Source of the DNA: Streptomyces sp. NBC_00390
Lineage (GTDB): Bacteria; Actinomycetota; Actinomycetes; Streptomycetales; Streptomycetaceae
Direction: 5' to 3'
Assembly: GCF_036057275.1 (NCBI RefSeq)
Contig: NZ_CP107945.1
Span: 7,812,001 to 7,876,000 of the forward strand
Length of the DNA: 64,000 bases
Below, one piece after another: positions 35,404 to 44,879 of this stretch. A program made the translations under genes and the position numbers. The notes below the pieces were generated by a model. It was not told the origin of the DNA and ran no database searches. It saw only the letters and a list, made by a program, of their open reading frames with translations. Position 1 is the first letter of the stretch. The number at the start of each line of letters is the position of its first letter.

Positions 35404-38243
35404 GCCGTTCCTCCCTTCGTGCTCGGCAGCCCCAGGTGTCGGCGCAACCACCACTTGCGGGTCTCTTCGGCGGCCAGCAGTAGTGCTCCGAAGCCGGCGA
35501 GGACAGCCCAGTCGGCGGCGTCCAGCGGCGCGGTGTTGAAGATGGCCTGCAGCGGGGGCAGGTAGCTGATGGCTGCCATCAGGGTGATGCCGAAGCAGCC
35601 CGCGGCGATCAGCCACGGGTTGGACAGCAGCCCGATCCGGAACACGCTCTGCCGGTCGGTGCGTACCGCGAGCGCGTTGAAGAACTGGCTGACCACGATC
35701 CCGGCCTGGACCATGGTGATCGCCTCCCGGTAGACGGTGTCGTCCTCGGTGAAGTCGGAGTACGGGATTCCGGAGGCGTGGATGTGCCAGAAGAACACGA
35801 CGGTCACGCCGAGGGCCTGGATGCCGCCCAGGAACAGGATGCGTCCCATCACGGCCCTTGAGAAAAGCCGTTCACGTCGGGAGCGCGGCGGCCGGTCCAT
35901 GACATCAGGTTCTGGTGGCTCGGCGCCGAGCGCCAGAGCGGGCAGAACATCGGAGCCGAGGTCGATCGCGAGGATCTGGACGGCGGTGATCGGCACCAGG
36001 GGAAACCCGGCGAAGGTCGCGGCGAGGATGGGAACGAGCTCGGCGATGTTGTGGCTGAAGAGGTAGATAAGGAACTTGCGGATGTTCAAGTAGACCGACC
36101 GGCCAAGTCTCACCGCCGTGGTGATGGAGGCGAACGAGTCGTCCAGCAGCACCATGACCGCGGCTTCCCGGGCGACGTCGGTGCCGGAGGCGCCCATTGC
36201 GACGCCGATGTCCGCGTGCTTGAGGGCCGGGGCGTCGTTGGCGCCGTCGCCGGTGACCGCGACGACCTCGCCGCGCCGCTGCAGAGCGGTGACCACCCGC
36301 ATCTTGTGTTCGGGGCTGACACGGCACAGCAGCAGCTCGCCCGAGTCGCAGAGCAGGGCATCCAGGCCGTCGTCGTCGAGCGCGTCCAGCCGGGTGCCGG
36401 TGACGACAGCGGGCGTGGGCTGCCGCACGATCCCGACGCGCCGGGCGACCGCCTCCGCAGTCAGCGGGTGGTCCCCGGTGACCATGACGATGCGGATCCC
36501 GGCCCGACGGCAGGCGTCGACGGCGGCGCTCACTTCCGGCCGTGGCGGGTCGAGCATGCCGACCATGCCCAGAAGTGTGAGCTTCGATTCGACGTCGTCC
36601 TGGACGGGGTGGGCGTCGGCCAGGGCCCGTGATGCCGCCGCCAGCACGCGCAGCCCTTGGGCGGCCAGATGGTCACTGGCGGCGGTCACCGCCGCGCGAA
36701 GCTCATCGGTGAGCGGCCGCCGCTCACCTCTCCAGTCGACGGCGGTGCAGCGGGCGAGAAGCTCCTGAGGCGCGCCTTTGACGTAGGCGCCGTACTTGTC
36801 GGGGGTCTTGTGCACGGTGCTCATCAGCTTGCGGGCCGAGTCGAACGGGTACTCCGTCACACGGGGCGTGGCGGCTTCCTCGGCGGCCATGTCCAGACCG
36901 GCCTTGGTGGCGGCGACGAGCAATGCCCCCTCAGTGGTGTCACCGAGCACCCGCCAGCCCTCGCGGTCCGACTGGGGGTACTTCCCAGCGTCAGGTGGGG
37001 GAGGGACCAGCCGGGCGTTGGAGCACAGCCCCGCCGCCCGGAGCAGTTCGCGCACCGGCCCGGGATCGGCCACTTCGCCGGCCGGCGCGTACCCCACCCC
37101 GGACACGGCATGGGGCACGCCGCCGGCCCACACCTGGACGACGGTCATCTCGGCCTGGGTGAGTGTCCCGGTCTTGTCCGTGCACACCACGGTGGTGGAC
37201 CCCAGTGCCTCCACCGCCAGCAGCTGCTTGATCAGCGCGTGCCGACGGGCCATGCGCCGAACGCCGATCGCCAGCGACACCGACAGCGTTGCGGGCAGCC
37301 CTTCGGGTACGAGCGCGACCATCACTCCGAGCGCGAACACGAAGGTCTCCACGAGCGGCTGCCCGGTGGGCACGCGCACCGCGAACAGGGCCGCCCCGAT
37401 CGCCAGCGCCGCTCCCGCCACGCGGCGGGCCATCGAGGCGACCTGGCGCTGCAACGGGGTCTTCTGCCGCGGCGCTGCTGCGGCGAGCCGGAAGATGCGT
37501 CCGAACTCCGTTGCCGCCCCGGTGGCGAACACCACGGCCTTCGCGGAGCCCGCGACGACATCGGTGCCCATGAAGACGCAGTTGCGGGCCTGAAGCACCG
37601 GGCCGCCGGCCACCGGTTCTCCGGTCAGCCTGACGGCGTCGCTTTCCCCTGTCAGGGCCGCGTTGTTCACCGAGACCTCGTGCGCCTCGACCAGTCGGCA
37701 GTCCGCCGACACCGCGTCCCCGGCTTCCAGGACGACGACGTCTCCGGGCACCAGGTCACGCGCGGGCAGCTCTTGCCGCTGCCCGTCGCGCAGCACCCGG
37801 CAGGTATGCGGCACCATCGCCTGCAGCGACTCCGCGGTCCGCTCGGCCGAGTACTCCTGTGCGAAGCCGATGGCCGCGTTCAGCACCACCACGGCCAGAA
37901 TCGCCACGGCCAGCTGCAAGGTGCCCTGGTCGGGCGGCTCCTGAAGCCAGTACGCCAGGAACGTGATCGCCGACGCGACGAGCAGCACCACGGCGAAGAG
38001 GTCGGCGAACTGTCCGACGAGGTCTCGCCACAGCCCCCTCCGCCCCGCGTGGGGCAGCTCGTTGGACCCGAACCGGTCCCGTCGCGCCGCCACTTCCGCT
38101 GCCGTCAATCCTCGCGGTGAGGTGTCCAGGGCGGCGAAGACGTCTCGGGTTGCCAGGCTCTGTGCTGCGGGCCCATGAGCCCCGCTCGGGACCGGCCCGC
38201 GGCCCCCGTCACCGGACGTCAGTGAGTGGGTTCTGGTACCCAT
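35400..38243 (-). CDS. cation-transporting P-type ATPase (P2 type)
   Basis: The 947-residue P-type ATPase has a cation_ATPase_N domain, the actuator motif NAALTGESD and the phosphorylation site DKTGTLTQAE (Asp356). It also has the hinge TGDGANDAPAL and about ten transmembrane segments, with a C-terminal cation_ATPase_C domain. This layout fits calcium-, magnesium- or sodium/potassium-type P2 pumps. The ion cannot be set by eye. It is coupled to two TrkA-type genes, which hints at potassium or sodium. The start at 38243 has only a weak ribosome site. Confidence 0.88.
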   Translation of the reverse strand: MGTRTHSLTSGDGGRGPVPSGAHGPAAQSLATRDVFAALDTSPRGLTAAEVAARRDRFGSNELPHAGRRGLWRDLVGQFADLFAVVLLVASAITFLAYWLQEPPDQGTLQLAVAILAVVVLNAAIGFAQEYSAERTAESLQAMVPHTCRVLRDGQRQELPARDLVPGDVVVLEAGDAVSADCRLVEAHEVSVNNAALTGESDAVRLTGEPVAGGPVLQARNCVFMGTDVVAGSAKAVVFATGAATEFGRIFRLAAAAPRQKTPLQRQVASMARRVAGAALAIGAALFAVRVPTGQPLVETFVFALGVMVALVPEGLPATLSVSLAIGVRRMARRHALIKQLLAVEALGSTTVVCTDKTGTLTQAEMTVVQVWAGGVPHAVSGVGYAPAGEVADPGPVRELLRAAGLCSNARLVPPPPDAGKYPQSDREGWRVLGDTTEGALLVAATKAGLDMAAEEAATPRVTEYPFDSARKLMSTVHKTPDKYGAYVKGAPQELLARCTAVDWRGERRPLTDELRAAVTAASDHLAAQGLRVLAAASRALADAHPVQDDVESKLTLLGMVGMLDPPRPEVSAAVDACRRAGIRIVMVTGDHPLTAEAVARRVGIVRQPTPAVVTGTRLDALDDDGLDALLCDSGELLLCRVSPEHKMRVVTALQRRGEVVAVTGDGANDAPALKHADIGVAMGASGTDVAREAAVMVLLDDSFASITTAVRLGRSVYLNIRKFLIYLFSHNIAELVPILAATFAGFPLVPITAVQILAIDLGSDVLPALALGAEPPEPDVMDRPPRSRRERLFSRAVMGRILFLGGIQALGVTVVFFWHIHASGIPYSDFTEDDTVYREAITMVQAGIVVSQFFNALAVRTDRQSVFRIGLLSNPWLIAAGCFGITLMAAISYLPPLQAIFNTAPLDAADWAVLAGFGALLLAAEETRKWWLRRHLGLPSTKGGTA

Positions 38244-38265
38244 AGGCCACCTTGGAGTGACGCGG

Positions 38266-38994
38266 TCACGGCGCGGCGGCCCGTACGGCCGTGACTTTGT
38301 ACCCGGGGCAGGACGTGACGGTGTCCGCGGGGTCGGACGTGAGGCGGTTCACTCCGCTTGCGGGGAAGTGGAACGGAGCAGAAGAGCGGCCGGGGACTGT
38401 CTGTTCGCCGATGCGGGCAATGAGCCGGGCCCGCCCCCGTACGCGACAGCGCCCGTGTGGGGCGGTGAGGTCCGCGTCGTAGGCGGCCGGCCCGGGGGCG
38501 GCGGCAGCAGGCAGGCCGAACCTGACGGCGACCGCCGGAGCCTGTACCTCGGGGCTGCCCGCCGGTCCCGTTCCCGCCCTGGTCTCGGCCAGTGACCCGA
38601 TCAGCCGGTCTCCCGGCCGCCCACGCTGGTCGGCAGAGGCCCGAAACGCATCGAAACGGTCCGCAGGACCCACGGGAACCATGACCTCATCGTGGAGGCA
38701 GGCACCCGGGGCCGCATCCCGGCATCGGCGTGCGAGCGCGTCGGGCCATCCGGCTGGGGACGGCGGCGTTCGCAGTGAGCCGAGACCTCCCCGCCGCGGC
38801 CCGCCAGAACGAGCAACTTCCGAAGGGCGGACGCGGGCCGACAGATGCTCGCGATCGCGGTAGCTGCTCGCAGCGTGACACGCTGGGAGCCTGCGCGGCA
38901 GGGGGCGTGGCCGCGTTCCTGGCGGTCCTGCCGTCGGCCGTGGGGGGTTCGGCAGTTCCGGCGGTGCCCGGCCGGCTGTCACACGGCGGGACAT
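38266..38994 (-). CDS. hypothetical open frame, doubtful
   Basis: This minus-strand frame of 242 codons fills most of the gap between the ATPase and the M50 protease. Its last third has strong G/C at third positions (FHFPASGVNRLTSDPADTVT), but the first half is low-complexity Arg/Pro/Ala and matches nothing I know. It could be a real gene with a later start or chance in GC-rich DNA. The rest of 38995-39060 shows nothing. Confidence 0.25.
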   Translation of the reverse strand: MSRRVTAGRAPPELPNPPRPTAGPPGTRPRPLPRRLPACHAASSYRDREHLSARVRPSEVARSGGPRRGGLGSLRTPPSPAGWPDALARRCRDAAPGACLHDEVMVPVGPADRFDAFRASADQRGRPGDRLIGSLAETRAGTGPAGSPEVQAPAVAVRFGLPAAAAPGPAAYDADLTAPHGRCRVRGRARLIARIGEQTVPGRSSAPFHFPASGVNRLTSDPADTVTSCPGYKVTAVRAAAP

Positions 38995-39065
38995 CGGTGC
39001 TCGACCTCGTTCGCCTCATATGCGGCCAGGCCTTGGGGCCCAGGATGGGCGCGGCCTCACCAGGA

Positions 39066-39082
39066 AGGGCCGAATGGTCCCT
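39066..39082. promoter_or_regulatory. DevR-like box
   Basis: AGGGCC-GAAT-GGTCCCT matches the island consensus with one asymmetry. It lies about 185 bp upstream of the M50 protease start. A weaker GCCCC-TTGT-GGGC follows at 39090. Confidence 0.65.
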
Positions 39083-39266
39083 GTGATGTGCCCCTTGTGG
39101 GCCTGTGCCGCACAGCCCGGTGGCGCTTCACTGGAATTGACGAGGAGGACAGGACGAGGCCACGGAGCAGCGGAGCGAGACCGCGCACCGTGCAATCAGG
39201 ATCCACGAGAAGTGGATGGTCCTCCCCGCCGTTTCTGTGCCGACACGGTTGAGCTGGGAGTACACA

Positions 39267-40418
39267 GTGCGCGCGACGTTTCCGCTGGGACGCATTGCCG
39301 GCGTCCGGATCGGAGTGCACTGGAGCGTGCTCCTCGTCTTCGCCATCATCGCGCTCGGTCTCGCACAGGGCCGGCTGCCGGAGACGCACCCCGGACACGC
39401 CCCGGTCGTGTACTGGCTGACCGGGCTGGCAACGGCCGTGGTCTTTTTCGCCTCATTGCTCGCCCACGAACTCGCCCACGCCGTTGTGGCTCGCCGCAAC
39501 GGCGTCGAAGTCGACGACATCGTGCTGTGGCTTCTCGGCGGAGCGGCCCGGCTCAAGTCGGAGGCGTCCAGCCCTGCCGCCGAGGTGCGCATCGCGGGTG
39601 TCGGCCCCCTCGTGAGCCTCGTGCTCGGCGGCCTCTTCGCGGCAGGGGCGTGGCTGCTCGCCCGGGTATCCGCGCCAGGTCTTGCCGTGGAGGGCATGGT
39701 GTGGCTGGCCGGCATCAATTTGCTGCTCGCCGTGTTCAACGCCGTTCCCGCAGCGCCGCTCGACGGAGGGCGGCTGCTGCGGGCCTTCCTGTGGTGGCGG
39801 ACGGGGGACCGGCTGCGGGCGACGGCGGGGGCGGCGACGGCGGGTCGGATCTTCGGCTGGTTCCTTGCGGTGCTGGGACTGCTTCTCCTGATGAGGACGG
39901 GTTCCTTCGGCGGGCTGTGGCTGGCCGTGATCGGCTGGTTCCTCATCGCGGCGGCCACCTTGGAGGGGAGGCAGGCAGCGCTGCGCGCCACCCTCGCCGG
40001 CGTCCCGGTGCGTCAGGCCATGACCCCGGATCCGGTCTCGGTACCGGCCGGTCTCCCCGTCGACAGGTTCCTGGCCGACCCGCTGTACCGGTTCAGGCAT
40101 TCGGCGTTTCCGGTGACCGGGGACGGCGGAGCCCCGGTCGGCCTGGTGACACTGGACGCTGCCAGAGCGGTGCAGGGGGAGCGGCAGAGCGTCGTGACGG
40201 TGGGCGACGTGATGCTGCCCCTGTCCCAGGTCGCCGTGGCACGGCCGGACGATGCGCTCACGGATCTTCTGCCACGCATGCAGCCGGGTGCCGCGCACCG
40301 AGTTCTGGTGCTGGATGGCACCCGGCTCGTCGGCATCCTCTCCGCGTCGGACATCAGCCGCACCGTGGCGTGGCTGATGCATTCCGGCCCTGGGGAAAGC
40401 GGTCACGCGCGCTGGTGA
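39267..40418 (+). CDS. M50-family site-2-type protease with CBS pair
   Basis: The 383-residue membrane metalloprotease has the zinc motif HELAH (67-71) in a transmembrane helix and the third ligand in NAVPAAPLDGG near residue 160. A C-terminal CBS pair follows (about 245-370). Members cleave membrane-bound substrates; the CBS pair may sense adenine nucleotides. The GTG at 39267 follows GGGAG by six bases. A DevR-like box lies upstream. Rv2625c of the mycobacterial DosR regulon has the same layout. Confidence 0.88.
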   Translation: MRATFPLGRIAGVRIGVHWSVLLVFAIIALGLAQGRLPETHPGHAPVVYWLTGLATAVVFFASLLAHELAHAVVARRNGVEVDDIVLWLLGGAARLKSEASSPAAEVRIAGVGPLVSLVLGGLFAAGAWLLARVSAPGLAVEGMVWLAGINLLLAVFNAVPAAPLDGGRLLRAFLWWRTGDRLRATAGAATAGRIFGWFLAVLGLLLLMRTGSFGGLWLAVIGWFLIAAATLEGRQAALRATLAGVPVRQAMTPDPVSVPAGLPVDRFLADPLYRFRHSAFPVTGDGGAPVGLVTLDAARAVQGERQSVVTVGDVMLPLSQVAVARPDDALTDLLPRMQPGAAHRVLVLDGTRLVGILSASDISRTVAWLMHSGPGESGHARW

Positions 40419-40449
40419 CTGCACCGTGTTCACTCCCGGGCGGCACGTC

Positions 40450-41889
40450 TCAGCGGACGAGGACCGCCTCACCGGAGCGGGGTACGACCGCGGTCCAGCC
40501 CAGCTCCCGGTCAATGCGCCCGCGCAGCGTTGCGGCGGCGTCAGGCTCGCCGTGCACCAGGTACGTCGTGTGCGGTGCGGGAGCCCCGCGAAGCCAGTCG
40601 AGGAGCTGGTCGGCGTCGGCGTGCGCCGAGAAGTGCGGGACGTTCGCGATCTCGGCGCGCACGGGCACGTACTCGCCGAACATCTTGAGCGTGCGTGCGC
40701 CGTCCACCAGATCCCGGGCCCGTGTGCCCTCGGCAGCGAATCCCACGATCACCACGGCGTTGCGGGAATCGGGCAGCAGACGCCGCAGATGGTGCAGCAC
40801 GCGTCCGCCGGTCGCCATGCCGGCCGCGGAGACGATCACGGCCGGACCCTGGGCGTGGTTGATCTCGATGGACTCCTGGACCGTGCGGGTGGCGAGGAAG
40901 GGTTCGGGGCTGAGGACGGCCGTGCCGTGCGCGGCGACATCGGGACGCAGCTCTCGTGCCTGCGCCCGGATCGCGTCACGATAGACGTCCAGGGCGGCCA
41001 AGGCCATGGGGCTGTCCACGTACACGGGCACCGACGCGGGCAGAACTCCCGCCCGGCGCAGTCCGGCGAGCTCGTGGAGGACGACCTCGGTGCGGTCGAG
41101 GGCGAAGGCGGAGATGATCACAGTGCCGCCGCGGTTGAGCGCACGGGTCAGTACGGCGGTGAAACCGGCGCGTCCCGCTTCGTCGTCGTGCCGGCGGTTG
41201 CCGTACGTCGATTCCATGAGCAGCATGTCCGCGCCGGAGAAGGGCTCGGCCGGGCGGAGCAGCGGGTGCCCGGGGCGGCCGAGGTCGCCGCTGACGGCCA
41301 GGGTGTGCCCGTCCTCCAGGGTGAGGTGGGCCCAGGCCGATCCGAGGATGTGGCCGGCACCGCGCAGTGTCAGCCGGGTCCCGGCCATGATCTCGATCTC
41401 GGTGTCGATCGGCACCGGGTCGAAGTACTTCAGCGTGGTGTCGACGTCATCGTCGTCGTACAGCGGCTTGGCGGGCCGGTGCTTGGACCAGCCCCGTTCA
41501 TTGGCGTGCTGGGCCTGCTCCATCTGGAGGCGCGCGCTGTCCCACAGCACGATCTCCGCGAGCCGGGCCGTGTACGCACTGGTCAGGATCGGGCCGCGGA
41601 AGCCATGGCGGACGAGCCGGGGCAGGTAACCGCAGTGGTCGAGATGGGCGTGGGTGACGACCACGGCGTGGATGTCCCCGGCGTCGCAGGGCAGCGGTCG
41701 CCAGTTGCGGCGCCGCAGGTCGGCAAGGCCCTGGAAGAGCCCGCAGTCGACGAGGACGCGGGCGTGGTCGCTCTCGACGAGGAACTTGCTTCCGGTGACG
41801 GTGCCCACGCCGCCGAGGAAGGTCAGGAGCGCCGGTCTGGACCGCCGGTCGCGGCGTGCTGTGGTGTTGTTCGCAGCCGTTTCCTCCAT
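40450..41889 (-). CDS. metallo-beta-lactamase / beta-CASP RNA-processing nuclease
   Basis: The 479-residue protein has the metal motif THAHLDHCG near residue 80, SGDLGR with the bridging Asp, and the beta-CASP insert. Conserved HFSAHAD and YLVHGEP motifs lie near the end. This is the CPSF73/YSH1-like family of RNA exo- and endonucleases. It would process or degrade RNA, plausibly during stress. GAGGAGG precedes the ATG at 41889. Rv2752c-type and DosR-linked relatives exist in mycobacteria. Confidence 0.85.
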   Translation of the reverse strand: MEETAANNTTARRDRRSRPALLTFLGGVGTVTGSKFLVESDHARVLVDCGLFQGLADLRRRNWRPLPCDAGDIHAVVVTHAHLDHCGYLPRLVRHGFRGPILTSAYTARLAEIVLWDSARLQMEQAQHANERGWSKHRPAKPLYDDDDVDTTLKYFDPVPIDTEIEIMAGTRLTLRGAGHILGSAWAHLTLEDGHTLAVSGDLGRPGHPLLRPAEPFSGADMLLMESTYGNRRHDDEAGRAGFTAVLTRALNRGGTVIISAFALDRTEVVLHELAGLRRAGVLPASVPVYVDSPMALAALDVYRDAIRAQARELRPDVAAHGTAVLSPEPFLATRTVQESIEINHAQGPAVIVSAAGMATGGRVLHHLRRLLPDSRNAVVIVGFAAEGTRARDLVDGARTLKMFGEYVPVRAEIANVPHFSAHADADQLLDWLRGAPAPHTTYLVHGEPDAAATLRGRIDRELGWTAVVPRSGEAVLVR

Positions 41890-42205
41890 GGGAGCAGCCT
41901 CCTCGAAAATGAGGAACGGTTCCCACTTCCAACGGCGTGCCCACCTCCGCCCGGGCCGGATGATCCCCAGGGGGACCGCCTGCCCTGCTCGCGGTCGCAG
42001 TCCACGCCTCCAGGCTGCGTCAGCGGAATGCCGCGTACTTGGGCCAGGAGGTCCCCGCTGTGTGCCCATGCGGCCTTGGTCCGTAGCAGGGCGGGGCATG
42101 CCGTGTTGTGCGCGCCGTGTCGTGTCCTCCACGAGGGATTCCGCGGATTCCACGGCGATCGTGCCGAGTGCCGTGCGCAGGAAACCCTCTTGTCGGGCAC
42201 GGCGA

Positions 42206-43087
42206 TCAGGAGTGGGCGACGATGGCGACGGGCGCCGGCGAGTGGTGGGTCACCGCGTGGGTGATCGGGCCGATGTGAGCTCCCAGAGGGGACTTGCGGA
42301 TGTGCCGGCCGACGACCACGAGATCTGCGTCGGTGGCGCAGTGGATCAGCTGTTCTCCAGCAGAGCCCACAAGGGCCTGCTCGACGACGTCCACCGACGG
42401 GAACTTCTGCCGCCAGGGCATCAGCAGGTCGGCGAGCGCGCGGTCGACTTCCGCGGCTGCCTCCCGGCGGACTCCATGATCGAGCAGGGGATCCTGGGCG
42501 ACGACCAGGGGGAGCGACCAGCCGTACACGGCGCGCAGCGTGCAGTCGCGCCGTGCGGCTTCGTCGAAGGCGAAGGCCAGGAGCGCGTCGCAGGGCTGGT
42601 GGACGTCCACACCGACGACCAGGTCGCGGTAGGGGCCGGTACGGGCGGGCGGCGGCACGTCCTCCGCCCGCGTGGCCGCTCGTACGAGAACGACCGGCCG
42701 CTCGGTGGCGCTGATCGTGGGCATGCCGACCGAGCCGATGAGGAACCCCGTGATGCGGCTGAGCCCACGCGAACCGAGCACCAACAGGTCCGCCTCGCCC
42801 GCCTCGACGGACAGGGCCGCCGGGGGCCGTGCGGAGAGCCTCCGGGTGGTGATCTCCAGCCCGGGTTGGCGCTTCCGCAGGTCGTTCGCGACCTCGGTCA
42901 GCATGTCGTCGGACCAACGCTGCTGCTTCTCGGGGCCGGTCACCGGCATGGTGATCGATGCGGGCCAGTCCTCGGCGTAGACGAGGCGCAGCGGCAGGCT
43001 GCGCAGCGCGGCTTCGTCCGCGGCCCACGCCGCCGCCCAGCGGCTTTGGGGCGAGCCGTCCACGCCGGCGGTCAGATGACGGGTCAT
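42206..43087 (-). CDS. universal stress protein, tandem UspA domains
   Basis: The 293-residue two-domain USP has loops GSRGLSRITGFLIGSVG in the first domain and GRHIRKSPLGAHIGPIT in the second. It starts at 43087 (MTRHLTAGVDG) with AAGGAG upstream. A DevR-like box lies about 90 bp upstream. The stretch between it and the nuclease gene (41890-42205) holds no recognisable gene, only a weak box-like GGGCC-GGAT-GATCCC at 41953. Confidence 0.9.
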   Translation of the reverse strand: MTRHLTAGVDGSPQSRWAAAWAADEAALRSLPLRLVYAEDWPASITMPVTGPEKQQRWSDDMLTEVANDLRKRQPGLEITTRRLSARPPAALSVEAGEADLLVLGSRGLSRITGFLIGSVGMPTISATERPVVLVRAATRAEDVPPPARTGPYRDLVVGVDVHQPCDALLAFAFDEAARRDCTLRAVYGWSLPLVVAQDPLLDHGVRREAAAEVDRALADLLMPWRQKFPSVDVVEQALVGSAGEQLIHCATDADLVVVGRHIRKSPLGAHIGPITHAVTHHSPAPVAIVAHS

Positions 43088-43178
43088 GGTGCTGATCTCC
43101 TTCGGGGCCATGTGTGCGGCTTCCCTCCCAGCGCCACCAGCAGCGCGCGGTGACAGCAGAGGCCGAGAGTCGCCCGCG

Positions 43179-43194
43179 GGGGCCGAACGATCCT
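43179..43194. promoter_or_regulatory. DevR-like box
   Basis: GGGGCC-GAAC-GATCCT is a good left arm with a degenerate right arm. It is centred about 100 bp upstream of the USP start at 43087. Confidence 0.55.
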
Positions 43195-43279
43195 GCTCAC
43201 GATCACGAGGAGGTAGCTCCCTGCACGAGGCGCCTGGGCGGGCTGTGCCGCAGTCCGCCCAGGCGTCCAGGGATGCGCG

Positions 43280-43702
43280 TCATGTGGTGTGCGTGATTTC
43301 GATGTGCTTCGGTTCCGGCTTCTCTTCGCCGAGGCCGACGCTGACGGTGAGCATGCCGTCGGCGTACTCGGCGCGGACGTCGTTCTCGTCCGTGCTCTTG
43401 GGCAGGGTGAGACTGCGGGTGATCGATCCGTAGCGGATCTCGCTGCGGTGCTTGTCGACGTCGCGCTCGGTGCGCTCGGCCTTGATGGTGAGGACGCCGT
43501 CCTCGACGGTTACGTCGAGATCCTTGACGTCGATGCCGGGGAGTTCGGCACGGACGATGTACCGGCTTCCCTCGGTGTATTCCTCGAGCCTCATCGTGTA
43601 CAGGTCCGCCATGGCCGGCATGGTGAATCGAGCGGGGAAAGCCTCGAACCAGTCGGGCAGGTCGGGAAACGGGAATTTCTGCTTGCGTGCGAGTACAGCC
43701 AT
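43280..43702 (-). CDS. Hsp20/alpha-crystallin small heat shock protein
   Basis: The 140-residue protein has an alpha-crystallin domain at about 38-130 (YIVRAELPGIDVKDLDVTVE; ending with GMLTVSV). It is an ATP-independent holdase that keeps unfolded proteins soluble. The mycobacterial relative HspX (Acr) is the hallmark of the DosR response. GAGGAGCC precedes the ATG at 43702. The divergent gap to the next USP has two strong DevR-like boxes. Confidence 0.92.
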   Translation of the reverse strand: MAVLARKQKFPFPDLPDWFEAFPARFTMPAMADLYTMRLEEYTEGSRYIVRAELPGIDVKDLDVTVEDGVLTIKAERTERDVDKHRSEIRYGSITRSLTLPKSTDENDVRAEYADGMLTVSVGLGEEKPEPKHIEITHTT

Positions 43703-43787
43703 GACCAGGCTCCTCGGTATCGCGGTTACTGCATGTCCAGTCCACCGCACCAGGTTCAAGATCGCAGGGGTCGAACGGGCAGCATCG

Positions 43788-43803
43788 GGGGCCGAAGGTC
43801 CCC
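43788..43803. promoter_or_regulatory. DevR-like box
   Basis: GGGGCC-GAAG-GTCCCC is centred about 93 bp upstream of the Hsp20 start. It is almost identical to the box upstream of devR at 59536. Confidence 0.7.
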
Positions 43804-43840
43804 AGGCTCGCCGATTCACGGGCGAACGGCTCCGCGAAGA

Positions 43841-43858
43841 GGGGACCACTCGGCCCTG
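43841..43858. promoter_or_regulatory. DevR-like box
   Basis: GGGGACC-ACTC-GGCCCTG lies about 100 bp upstream of the USP at 43949 in the same divergent gap. The two boxes are 54 bp apart, one for each gene. Confidence 0.7.
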
Positions 43859-43948
43859 CCGCGCTGAACTCCCCGGCGTAGCGTGTTGATATGAGCCGGC
43901 CGCAGCCGATGGCTGCCGCCACCTGGGATGCAGACCGGCGGAGGAGCT

Positions 43949-44821
43949 ATGGCACCTACCCGTGTACTCCCGATCGTCTTCGGCGTCGACGCCGTAAACC
44001 GGAATGCCGCCCTGGACTGGGCGATCGACGAGGCCGCCCGCCGCGGGGTGCCACTGCAGTTGGTCCACGCGGTGCTGCCGGTGACCCATCACGTGCGCGG
44101 CGTCGAGGAGACCGCCCATCACAAGGCCTTGCGGCAGCTGGGTGACGAGGCACTCGACAAGGCCATGGCTCGCTCCCATGAACGGCAGCCTGATCTTGAG
44201 GTGACGACGTTCATCACGGACGCCAATCCGGCGCAGGCGCTGGTGCGACAGTCCGCGCACGCGGGGCTGGTGGTTCTCGGCTCGCGTCGGCTGGGCCGGC
44301 TGGCGGAGGTGCTCAGCGCCGCCTCAACGGCCGTACCGGTGAGTGCGAACGCCGCCTGTCCGGTGGTCGTGGTGCCGGACACCGAGCGCACGGTGGAGGA
44401 GCCGCCGTACCTCGTGGTCGGGGTGGACGGGAGCCCGTCGGCCGACGCTGCCCTGGACCATGCCCTGGAAGCCGCCGCCTCGCGCGGTGCCTCGGTACGC
44501 GCGGTGTGGGCGTGGCAACGCCCGCTGCTGGGATTCCTCGACGAGCAGGCCGCGCTCGAGTCGTGCCACCGGCAGCTGCACGAAGCAACCGCGGGGCGAT
44601 CCGCTGCCTACCGGGACGTGCCGCTGAGCCATACGGTGCTGCGGGGGCACCCGGTCGAGGCGCTGGCGAAGGCCGCCGAGCATGCCCTCGCCGTGGTCGT
44701 CGGCCGCCGTGGCCGGGAGGGCTTCACCGGCATGTGGCTCGGCTCCGTTCCGCACGGTCTGCTGCACAGGGCCGTCTGCCCGGTGGCCACCGTGCCCCCA
44801 TCGGCCTACGAGGACCGCTGA
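43949..44821 (+). CDS. universal stress protein, tandem UspA domains
   Basis: The 290-residue protein has a first domain with a degenerate nucleotide loop (GSRRLGRLAEVLSAAST) and a second with a good one (GRRGREGFTGMWLGSVP). The start at 43949 has GGAGGAGCT directly upstream. The next gene, a CBS-BON protein, follows after 58 bp and is probably co-transcribed. Confidence 0.9.
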   Translation: MAPTRVLPIVFGVDAVNRNAALDWAIDEAARRGVPLQLVHAVLPVTHHVRGVEETAHHKALRQLGDEALDKAMARSHERQPDLEVTTFITDANPAQALVRQSAHAGLVVLGSRRLGRLAEVLSAASTAVPVSANAACPVVVVPDTERTVEEPPYLVVGVDGSPSADAALDHALEAAASRGASVRAVWAWQRPLLGFLDEQAALESCHRQLHEATAGRSAAYRDVPLSHTVLRGHPVEALAKAAEHALAVVVGRRGREGFTGMWLGSVPHGLLHRAVCPVATVPPSAYEDR

Positions 44822-44879
44822 GAACTGGCAGCGGGAGACCAGGAGAGTAAGCCCACTCGGCCGGAGTGAGGAGCCCATC

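Noticed and set aside
36657..38120. 487-codon plus-strand frame opposite the P-type ATPase
   Set aside because: It is a shadow frame; the minus-strand frame has all P-type ATPase motifs.
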